Below, in pieces: positions 11,735 to 20,255 of a DNA stretch of 64,000 nucleotides. The translations under genes and the position numbers were made by a program. This DNA comes from Mauremys mutica (Eukaryota > Chordata > Testudines > Geoemydidae): assembly GCF_020497125.1 (NCBI RefSeq), contig NC_059084.1, positions 31,898,203-31,962,202 on the forward strand. The letters are read 5' to 3'. Below the pieces are notes generated by a model. It made no database searches. It worked only from the letters and a program-made list of their open reading frames with translations, and was not told the DNA's origin. The number at the start of each line of letters is the position of its first letter. Within the stretch, counting starts at the first letter, position 1.

Positions 11735-12489
11735 ATGACGGATACAGAGGCAGCAGTGAAAGACACAATGAGGATGACCGGATGTGGAAGCTGCGGCATG
11801 TACATGATCCTGGAGGGGGTACCTGAAAAGAGTTTCGTCTGCATGAAGTGCCGCCTGATAGAGCTGATGGAAGAAAAGATCCGAGGACTGGAGATGCAGG
11901 TGGAAACTCAGGTCGAGTTTAGAAGGGGGTTCAAGCAGATGATGGAGCAAAGAAATGAGGCGGCTGAAGGGATAATCTCCAACTTGCAGATGGAAGCAGG
12001 ACCAAAGAATTCTGAGGGGAGACTGCTGAGTGAGGAAAGTGGACGGTGGAAGCATGTAACTAAGAGAACCAGGCAGAGGAAAAGACAGGCCAGTGAAGGA
12101 GAAATAGAGCTCAAGAACAGGTTTGCAGAGTTGGAAAATGAAGAAGGGACACAGCAGGTGGTCACTGAAGATGAGAGGGCAAGAAAAAAGAGAAGAGCAG
12201 CTAGCCCTACAGGAAGAGGGGAAGAGTCAATGGAGACAACACCAAATATGAGCCCCAGGAGAATACAGGATGGGTTGCGGAGGATTGCAAGGGCGAACAG
12301 GAATCGAGAGGACTTGCAGCCAGTGGGAGCAGGGGATAGACCAGAGAATCATACTGTCACCAGGAAAAGGCAGGTCTACGTGATTGGGGACTCCTTACTG
12401 AGAAGAACAGACAGGCCTGTAACTAGAGCTGATCCGGAGAACAGAAGGGTGTGCTGTCTGCCGGGTGCTAAGATACGGGATGTGGACCT
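11735..12489 (+). pseudogene. CR1 copy A ORF1, first part
   Basis: ORF1 protein begins MTDTEAAVKDTMRMTGCGSC; a CxxC...CxxC finger-like motif (CGSCGMYM ... CMKC) is followed by a coiled-coil-like charged region, an Arg/Lys-rich stretch and VYVIGDSLLRRTD, the GDSL block of the CR1 esterase (SGNH) domain. The frame is interrupted at 12489 by the nested CR1; the track of the frame resumes at 14154. Confidence 0.85.
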
Positions 12490-14148
12490 AAAATATTAAA
12501 GGAGAGAGTAGTTACGGACCTTGAGGTCAATGGCAATTGGGACAAATTACAACATGGTTTTACGAAAGGTAGATCGTGCCAAACCAACCTGATCTCCTTC
12601 TTTGAGAAAGTAACAGATTTTTTAGACAAGGGAAATGCGGTGGATCTAATATATCTTGATTTCAGTAAGGCGTTTGATACGGTACCGCATGAAGAATTAC
12701 TGGTTAAATTGGAAAAGATGGGGATCGAAATGAAAATCCAGAGGTGGATAAGGAACTGGTTAAAGGGGAGACTGCAGCGGGTCGTATTGAAAGGTGATCT
12801 GTCGGGTTGGAGGGAGGTTACCAGTGGAGTTCCTCAAGGTTCGGTTTTGGGTCCGATCTTATTCAATCTATTTATCACTGACCTCGGAACCAAAAGTAGG
12901 AGTGGGCTGATAAAGTTTGCGGATGACACGAAGTTGGGAGGTATTGCCAATTCGGAAAAGGATCGGGATATCCTCCAGGGAGATTTGGATGACCTTGTAA
13001 ACTGGAGTATTAGTAATAGGATGAAATTCAATAGTGAGAAGTGTAAGGTTATGCATTTAGGAATGACTAACAGGAATTTTAGTTATAAGCTGGGGACGCA
13101 CCAGTTGGAAGTAACGGAAGAGGAGAAGGACCTCGGAGTCCTGGTTGATCGCAGGATGACTATGAGTCGGCAATGTGATGTGGCCGTTAAAAAAGCTAAT
13201 GTGGTTTTGGGATGCATTAGGTGAGGTATTTCTAGTAGAGATAAGGAGCTGCTAGTCCCGTTATACAAGGCGTTGGTGAGACCTCATTTGGAGTACTGTG
13301 TGCAGTTTTGGTCTCCCATGTTTAAGAAGGATGAATTCAAACTTGAACGGGTACAAAGGAGGGCCACTAGAATGATCCGAGGAATGGAAAGCCTGTCGTA
13401 TGAAAGGAGACTTGAGGAGCTCAGTTTGTTTTCCTTAACCAAAAGAAGGTTGAGAGGAGATATGATCGCTCTCTTTAAATATATCAAAGGGATAAATACC
13501 AGGGAGGGAGAAGAATTATTTCAGCTCAGTACTAATGTGGACACGAGAACAAATGGATATAAATTGGCAGTCGGGAAGTTTAGGCTTGAAATTAGACGAA
13601 GGTTTCTAACCATCGGGGGAGTGAAATTCTGGAACAGCCTACCGAGGGAAACAGTGGGGGCGAAGGACCTCTCTGGCTTTAAGATTAAGCTTGATAAGTT
13701 TATGGAGGGAATGGTTTGATAGGAGAACGTGATTTAGTCAATAGGTCAATAACGTGCGACCACTGGTAATTAGTACCGAGGGTCAATGTTGGGATATTGA
13801 AAGTCTTTTTCCTGAGTGTCTGGCTGGAGAGTCTTGCTCGCATGCTCGGGGTTCAGCTGATCGCCATATTTGGGGTCGGGAAGGAATTTTCCTCCAGGGT
13901 AGATTGGCGGTGGCCCTGGAGGTTTTTCGCCTTCCTCCGCAGCATGGGGCAGGGGTCGCTTGCTGGAGGATTATCTGCTACTTGAAGTCTTTAAATCAGG
14001 ATTTGGGGACTTCAACAGCTGAGTCAAGGGAGAGAATTATTTCAGGAGTGGGTGGGTCAGCTTTTGTGGCCTGCACCTTGCGGGAGGTCAGACTAGATGA
14101 TCGTAATGGTCCCTTCTGATCTTTAGTTCTATGATTCTATGATTCTAT
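12490..14148 (+). mobile_element. 5'-truncated CR1 (copy B) nested in copy A, GACCT target duplication
   Basis: Begins within the RT region (ILKERVV-type sequence) and ends in (ATTCTATG)n. Flanked by GACCT at 12485-12489 and 14149-14153. Removing it joins the two halves of the copy-A ORF1 in frame, which proves the insertion order. Its closest relative in the window is copy A itself. Confidence 0.92.
12511..13719 (+). pseudogene. CR1 copy B ORF2 remnant: reverse transcriptase
   Basis: RT blocks in order: HGFTKGRSCQTNL, IYLDFSKAFDTVPH, SGVPQGSVLGPILFNLFI, KFADDTKLGG (FADD catalytic box), NRMKFNSEKCKVMHLG, then [19 protein letters not shown] and RRFLTIGGVKFWNSLPRE. The only interruption is TGA at 13222 (GCIR-stop-GISS). 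The N-terminal endonuclease is missing by truncation. Confidence 0.9.
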
Positions 14149-14153
14149 GACCT

Positions 14154-14530
14154 GAGGCTGAAAAGGATCTTAATGGGAGTGGGAAAGAATCCGTTGATTA
14201 TCCTTCATGTGGGAACGAATGATACGGCTAGGTTCTCGCTGGAACGTATCAAGGGAGACTATGCCAGGCTGGGGAAGACGCTTAAGGAAATCGAGGCTCA
14301 GGTGATCTTCAGTGGGATTCTGCCTGTTCCTAGAGAAGGGCAACAAAGGTATGACAAGATTATGGCGATCAACAGATGGCTCAGGCAGTGGTGCTATAAG
14401 GAGGGCTTTGGGATGTACGGCCACTGGGAAGCATTCATGGACAGAGGACTGTTCTCTCGGGATGAGTAAGGAGGGAAATAGACTTCTAGGATGGAGGCTC
14501 GCCCAACTGATTAAGAGAGCTTTAAACTAG
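14154..14530 (+). pseudogene. CR1 copy A ORF1, second part (esterase domain)
   Basis: Continues the frame broken at 12489: LKRILMGVGKNPLIILHVGTND carries the GTND block of SGNH esterases; ends early with TAA at 14467 (SRDE-stop). The expected C-terminus (SKEGNRLLGWRLAQLIKRAL) is present one frame over (14462-14530), so a small deletion near 14462 has broken the protein. Confidence 0.85.
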
Positions 14531-14783
14531 GAATTTGGGGGAGATGGTTGGGAGATGTCCAGGTAATCTCCACGCCGGAATTTAACACCGAGAGGGAAGA
14601 AAACAAAGTAAGAGAGGATACAGCCATGAGCAGAAGAATGGACATAAGGAGGAAGGGTAGTGTAGATACCAGTCTAACAGGTGATACTGGTGGTAGAATG
14701 TCTGTGCCTAACCAGATAAAGAATGTCAGTGAAGCCAGACTTTAAGCTCTCTGTACACTAATTCGAGGAGCCTAGGAAACAAA

Positions 14784-17512
14784 ATGGAGGAACTAGTGCT
14801 ACTGGTGCAGGAAGTGAAACCGGATATTATAGGGATAACAGAAACATGGTGGAATAGTAGTCATGACTGGAGTACAGGTATTGAAGGCTATGTGCTGTTT
14901 AGGAAAGACAGAAATAAAGGCAAAGGTGGTGGAGTAGCATTGTATGTCAATGATGAGGTTAACTGTAAAGAAATAAGAAGGGATGGAATGGATAAGACAG
15001 AGTCTGTCTGGGCAAAAATCACATTGGGAAAGAAAGCTACTAGAGCTTCCCCTGAGATAGTGCTTGGGGTGTGCTACAGACCGCCGGGATCTGATTTGGA
15101 GATGGATAGAGACCTCTTTAATGTTTTTAATGAAGTAAACACTAATGGGAATTGTGTGATCATGGGAGACTTTAACTTCCGAGATATAGACTGGAGGACA
15201 AGTGCTAGTAGTAGTAATAGGGCTCAGATTTTTCTGGATGTGATAGCTGATGGATTTCTTCATCAAGTAGTTGAAGAGCCAACAAGGGGGGATGCCATTT
15301 TAGATTTGGTTTTGGTGAGTAGTGAGGACCTTATAGAAGAAATGGTTGTAGGGGACAACCTTGGTTTGAGTGATCATGAGTTAATTCAGTTCAAACTAGA
15401 TGGAAGGATAAACAAAAATACATCTGGGACTAGGGTTTTTTATTTCAAAAGGGCTAACTTTAAAGAATTAAGGAAATTAGTTAGGCAAGTGGATTGGACT
15501 GAAGAACTTGTGGATCTAAAGGCAGAGGAGGCCTGGAATTACTTCAAGTCAAAGTTGCAGAAACTATCAGAAGCCTGCATCCCGAGAAAGGGGAAAAAAA
15601 TCATAGGCAGGAGTTGTAGACCAAGCTGGATGAGCAAGCATCTCAGAGAGGTGATTAAGAAAAAGCAGAAAGCCTACAGGGAGTGGAAGATGGGCGGGAT
15701 TAGCAAGGAAAGCTACCTTATTGAGGTCAGAACATGTAGGGATGAAGTGAGACAGGCTAAAAACCATGTAGAGTTGGACCTTGCAAAGGGAATTAAAACC
15801 AATAGTAAAAGGTTCTATAGCCATATAAATAAGAAGAAAACAAAGAAAGAAGAAGTGGGACCGCTAAACACTGAGGATGGAGTGGAGGTTAAAGATAATC
15901 TAGGCATGGCCCAATATCTAAATAAATACTTTGCCTCGGTCTTTAATAAGGCTAATGAGGAGCTTAGGGATAATGGAAGGATGACAATTGGGAATGAGGA
16001 TATGAAGGTAGATATTACCACATCCGAGGTAGAAGCCAAACTCGAACAGCTTAATGGGACTAAATCGTAGGGCCCAGATAATCTTCATCCAAGAATATTA
16101 AAGGAACTGGCACATGAAATTGCAAGCCCATTAGCAAGAATTTTTAATGAATCGGTAAACTCAGGGGTTGTACCATACGACTGGAGAATTGCTAACATAG
16201 TTCCTATTTTTAAGAAAGGGAAAAAAAGTGATCCGAGTAACTATAGGCCTGTTAGTTTGACATCTGTAGTATGTAAGGTCTTGGAAAAATTTTTGAAGGA
16301 GAGGGTAGTTCAGGACATTGAGGTCAATAGTAATTGGGACAAAATACAACATGGTTTCACAAAAGGTAGATCGTGCCAAACCAACCTGATCTCCTTCTTT
16401 GAGAAAGTAACAGATTTTTTAGACAAAGGAAATGCAGTGGATCTAATTTACCTCAATTTCAATAAGGCATTTGACATGGTTCCACATGGGGAATTATTAG
16501 TTAAATTGGAAAAGATGGGGATAAATATGAAAATTGAAAGGTGGGTAAGGAACTGGTTAAAGGGGAGACTACAACGGGTCATACTGAAAGGTGAACTGTC
16601 AGGCTGGAAGGAGGTTACTAGTGGAGTTCCTCAGGGATCAGTTTTGGGACCAATTTTATTTAACCTTTTTATTACTGACCTTGGCACAAAAAGCGGGAAT
16701 GTGCTAATAAAGTTTGCGGATGACACAAAGCTGGGAGGTATTGCTAACACAGAGAAGGGCCGGGATATCATACAGGAAGATCTGGATGTCCTTGTAAACT
16801 GGAGTAATAGTAATAGAATGAAATTTAATAGTGAAAGTGCAAGGTCATGCATTTATGGATTAATAACAAGAATTTTAGTTATAAATTGGGGACGCATCAG
16901 TTGGAAGTAACAGAGGAGGAGAAGGACCTCGGAGTATTGGTTGATCACAGGATGACTATGAGCCGCCAATGTGATATGGCCGTAAAAAAAGCTAATGCGG
17001 TTTTAGGATGCATCAGGTGAGGTATTTCCAGCAAAGATAAGGAGGTGTTAGTACCGTTATATAAGGCACTGGTGAGACCTCATCTGGAATACTGTGTGCA
17101 GTTCTGGTCTCCCATGTTTAAGAAGGATGAATTCAAACTGGAACAGGTTTAGAGACGGGCTACTAGGATGATCCGAGGAATGGAAAACCTGTCTTATGAA
17201 AGGAGACTGAAAGAGCTTGGCTTGTTTAGCCTAACCAAAAGAAGGTTGAGGAGGGATATGATTGCTCTTTATAAATATATCAGAGGGATTAATATTAGGG
17301 AGGGAGAGGAATTATTTAAGATTAGTACCAATGTGGACACAAAAACAAATGGATATAAACTGGACACTAGGAAGTTTAGACTTGAAATTAGACGAAGGTT
17401 TCTAACCATTAGAGGAGTGAAGTTCTGGAACAGCCTTCCAAGGGGAGTAGTGGGGGCAAAAGACATATCTGGCTTTAAGACTAAGCTTGATAAATTTATG
17501 GATGGGATTGTA
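14784..17512 (+). pseudogene. CR1 copy A ORF2: APE endonuclease and reverse transcriptase
   Basis: Endonuclease motifs are intact: IIGITETWW, VCYRPPGSD, MGDFNFRDIDW, LGLSDHELIQF. RT follows with NYRPVSLTSV, HGFTKGRSCQTNL, FNKAFDMVPH, SGVPQGSVLGPIL, KFADDTKLGG. Lesions: TAG at 16068, a one-base frameshift near 16845, TGA at about 17018 (GCIR-stop-GISS), TAG near 17150. C-terminal part 17168-17515 ends FKTKLDKFMDGIV. The few lesions indicate a moderately young copy that is no longer active. Confidence 0.9.
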
Positions 17513-17930
17513 TGATGGGATAGCCTAATTTTGGCAATTAATTTGGCAATTGATCTTTGATTATCAGCAGGTAAGTATGCCCAGTGGTCTGTGATGGGAT
17601 GTTAGATGGGTTGGGATCTGAGTTACTACAGAGAATTCTTTCCTGGGTGCTGGCTGGTGAGTCTTGCCCACATGCTCAGGGTTTAACTGATCACCATATT
17701 TGGGGTCGGGAAGGAATTTTCCTCCAGGGCAGATTGTCAGAGGCCCTGGAGGTTTTTCGCCTTCCTCTGCAGCATGGGGCACGGGTCACTTTCTGGAGGA
17801 TTCTCTGCAGCTTGAGGTCTTCAAACCGCAATTTGGGGACTTCGATAACTCAGACATAGGCTAGGGGTTTGTTATAGAAGTGGATGGGTGGGATTCTGTG
17901 GCCTGCATTGTGCAGGAGGTCAGACTAGAT

Positions 17931-19193
17931 CAGGGGTCTCAAACTCAAATGACCCCGAGGGCCGCATGAGGACTAGTGCATTGGCCCGAGGGCCGCATCA
18001 CTGACACGCCCCCTTGCTGCCCCTGGCCCCACCCCCAATCCACCCCTTCCATGAGGCCCCGCCCCTGCCCTGTCTCTTCTCCACCTCCTCCCCTAAGCGC
18101 GCGGCTCCCCACTCCTCCCCCCTCCCTCCTGGAAAGTGCTAAGCGCCACCAACAGCTGTTTGGTGGCTTGGCGGTGGGGCACTTAGGCGGCGGGTCCCGG
18201 AACAGAAGGGGCCCCCCACCACCGAAGACCGGGCTGCGCTTCGGCGGCGGCGGGTCCCTCTTTTCCCCACCCTGGCCGGTCCCGCTTCCCACCCCGGCCC
18301 CGGCCGGTCTCGCTTCCCTCCCCCACCCCCCGGCCCGGCCCAGCCCCGGCGGGTCTCGCTTCCCTTCCCCACCCCCGGCCTGGCCCGGCCCGGCGGGTCT
18401 CGCTTCCCTTCCCCCCCCCCCGGCCTGGCCCGGCCCGGCCCCGGCGGGTCTCGCTTCCCTCCCCCACCCCCCGGCCCGGCCCAGCGGGTCTCGCTTCCCT
18501 TCCCCGCCCCCCCGCCCCCGGCCCGGCCCCGGCGGGTCTCGCTTCCCTCCCCCGGCCCGGCCCGGCCCCGGCGGGTCTTGCTTCCCGTCCCCGACCCCGG
18601 CCGGGCCCGGCCCGGCGGGTCTCGCTTCCCTTCCCCCCCCCCCCGGGCCGGCCCGGCCCGGCCCCGGCGGGTCTCGCTTCCCTCCCCCACCCCCCGGCCC
18701 GGCGGGTCTCGCTTCCCGTCCCCCCCCCCCACGGCCCGGCCCCGGCGGGTCCCGCTTCCCCCCCCGGCCCAGGCCCGGCCCCGGCGGCTCCCGCTTCCCC
18801 CCCCCCCCTTACCCGAGCGCGTCTCCGGCGAGGCCTGAGCTTCGTCCCGCTCAGAGCCGCGTGGTGAGGGGGCGGGGCTGGGAGCTCCACGCCGAGCGCA
18901 GCGCTCAGCCCAGAGCTCCCAGCCCCGCCCCCTCCCCACGCGGCTCGGAGCGGGCCGGGGCTCAGGCGCTCGGACGGAGACGCGCTCGGGTAAGGGGGGT
19001 AAGGGGGGGGGAAAAGGCTCCAGGAGAGGGGCGGAGGCGGGAGCCTCCGCTTTTCTCTTGGGGGCCCCTGCGGGGCCTGGGGCAAATTGCCCCCTTTGCC
19101 CCCCCCCTGGGTGGCCCTGGGGAGCTCCGCGGGCCGCAGGGTAGAGCTCCGCGGGCCGCATGCGGCCCGCGGGCCGCATGTTTGAGACCCCTG
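17931..19193. mobile_element. GC-rich hAT-type element with internal minisatellite (copy 1)
   Basis: 1263 bp bounded by CAGGGGTCTCAAAC and GTTTGAGACCCCTG. The interior is dominated by a minisatellite (18295-18830) built on GGCCCGGC(CCCGGC)GGGTCTCGCTTCCC with C-runs. Near-identical inverted copy at 22851-24131. No 8-bp duplication: the left side is a CR1 tail, the right side is Gypsy gag. Encodes no recognisable protein; its very long open frames follow from GC content and repeat structure. Confidence 0.8.
18295..18830. repeat. GC-rich minisatellite, about 12 or more units of about 30-50 bp
   Basis: Each unit has CGGCGGGTCTCGCTTCCC followed by a C-rich run and CCGGCCCGGCC. Unit length varies by the length of the C-run and the GGCCC repeats. 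The G-rich strand has many runs of three or more G and could form G-quadruplexes. Assembly in such DNA is error-prone. Confidence 0.85.
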
Positions 19194-19199
19194 ATCTAG

Positions 19200-19313
19200 G
19201 CTCTCCTCAATCTCATTTGGTTCCATCTCTTCTGGGAACCCCGCTACCAGCACAGCTTTGGTTACTGGGATTCGTGCTCCTCGGCACAGGTCTTCTAATA
19301 ATCCTCTCTCCAT
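19200..19313 (-). pseudogene. Gypsy gag N-terminal remnant (PNMA-like)
   Basis: Minus-strand start ATG at 19313 gives about 38 residues with LLEDLCRGARIPVTKAVLV, AGFPEEMEPNEIEESL. The pattern (W/L)CRG...KAxLVxGxPExxxxxEIEExL is that of the N-terminus of PNMA proteins and related Gypsy gags. The frame then runs into the GC-rich element and loses all similarity. Confidence 0.75.
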
Positions 19314-19363
19314 GTGGTGTGTTTTTGTTTTTTGTTTTTAAACTAAGATGAAGGTCACTCAGG

Positions 19364-19391
19364 AGTGTGTGTGTGTGTGTGTGTGTGTGTT
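19364..19391. repeat. (TG)n microsatellite in the Gypsy leader
   Basis: About 13 TG units between the gag start and the primer-binding site. It would be (CA)n in the direction of Gypsy transcription. Absent from the LTRs themselves. Confidence 0.9.
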
Positions 19392-19398
19392 GCAAAGT

Positions 19399-19416
19399 TC
19401 CCCGTACGGGCCACCA
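19399..19416 (-). other. Gypsy primer-binding site, tRNA-Ile(AAT)
   Basis: On the minus strand, two bases after the 5' LTR end, is TGGTGGCCCGTACGGGGA. It is exactly complementary to the 18-nt 3' end of vertebrate tRNA-Ile(AAT) including CCA, recalled as ...TCCCCGTACGGGCCA-CCA. The CC loop of the plus strand spans 19411-19416. Confidence 0.8.
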
Positions 19417-19418
19417 AG

Positions 19419-20255
19419 TGTAACTTTAGCGCCCTCATGGCCAAGATGGAATCTGCTCTGCAGGCACCTCTGGCCAAGACACAACGCATGCAGGAGGAGA
19501 AATCCCTTCCACCCCAGGGGCACCTGTTCCAAACCCCCCAGAGTGAACACACCCCCCGCCCCACAGGAAAAGTACAATGGATATCACAAAAGGAAGTATT
19601 TATTTACAGAGGGGTGAGAGGAGAAATACAACAAGGGGAAATATAAGGGGAGCTGTAAAACAGGGCTGCATCCAAGCCAAGGCCCCACAGGCCCAGTGGT
19701 AGCACAGTCTGACAGGACAGACACCGAGCAATATGTCTGCGCACAGAGTTCAGGAGGCCTGAGCAAAGTTCCAGTCCCATGGTGAATCTTGGGTGCTCCT
19801 GGTCATCTTCGGTGCCAGTGAACTCTCCCCAGCAAACCCCTCCAGTGCCCTCTTCTGCCGCTCTCTGCACAGCCACACAGAGCGACCACCTCCTCACTTA
19901 ACTAGCTACAACCTCCCTCCTTGTTCCCAATGCAGAGTCACAAGCCCCAGTACTCACAGCCCCACGCAGCTCTGGGCAGCCGTGATACTAGGTCCAGCTC
20001 CAGCCTGTCCTTCTCGGGCGATTCCTCCCTGGCACAGGGCTCCTCCTGGCTCCTGTCCTTGGCTGTCCCCAATCAGGCTTGTCCTCCTCAGGCAGGTTCT
20101 CCCTGCTTCCTTCTCCAGGGCCTGCCGGCTCTCCTCTCCCTCCCTGGAGCTCCAGACCCGCCCCCTGGAGTTTCCCTCCTTTTTTCTTAACCTCCCATCC
20201 CCTCTGGGAAAAAGATTTAAAGGGGCCATGCTCTCTTGACCCCAAAGGGGTTACA
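19419..20255 (-). repeat. 5' LTR of the Gypsy provirus
   Basis: 837 bp, TGTAAC...GTTACA, colinear with 8192-9033 with scattered substitutions and a few short indels (for example an added GC-rich dozen bases near 8265 in the other LTR). Followed by the CTTG duplication at 20256. Confidence 0.92.

Larger units (their letters stand above)
11518..17930 (+). mobile_element. Near full-length CR1 LINE (copy A), interrupted by a second CR1
   Basis: Starts with a CR1 5' UTR (GCAGCGGCACAGCAGCCAGC), then ORF1 (11735-14469 with the nested copy in between), ORF2 (14784-17512) and the 3' UTR to GTCAGACTAGAT at 17930, where the GC-rich hAT element cuts off the tail. Without the nested 1.66-kb copy it is about 4.75 kb. 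It lies inside the Gypsy provirus, in opposite orientation. Confidence 0.9.
8192..20255 (-). mobile_element. Ty3/Gypsy provirus, minus strand, gutted and invaded by CR1 and hAT elements
   Basis: Outer boundaries are set by two LTRs in the same orientation and by CTTG on both sides (8188-8191 and 20256-20259). In minus-strand order: 5' LTR 19419-20255, primer-binding site 19399-19416, leader with (TG)n, gag start 19200-19313, then non-Gypsy DNA 11518-19193, then RNase H, integrase, pol tail, polypurine tract, 3' LTR 8192-9033. The gag remainder, protease and RT are absent, so the insertions coincide with a deletion of the provirus centre. The gag start resembles PNMA-type gag proteins, placing the element with the vertebrate Gypsy lineage related to PNMA genes (inference). 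Confidence 0.85.

Noticed and set aside
18295..18830. Regular direct repeats that could suggest a CRISPR array
   Set aside because: Units are contiguous variants without unique spacers, in a vertebrate genome.
17976..19313. Very long open frames (300-400 codons) on both strands across the GC-rich element
   Set aside because: They exist in several frames at once, consist of Pro/Gly/Arg/Ala repeats and follow from a GC minisatellite with few stop codons. The inverted copy at 22851-24131 shows the same. Only the first 38 codons of the minus frame from 19313 (Gypsy gag) are real.
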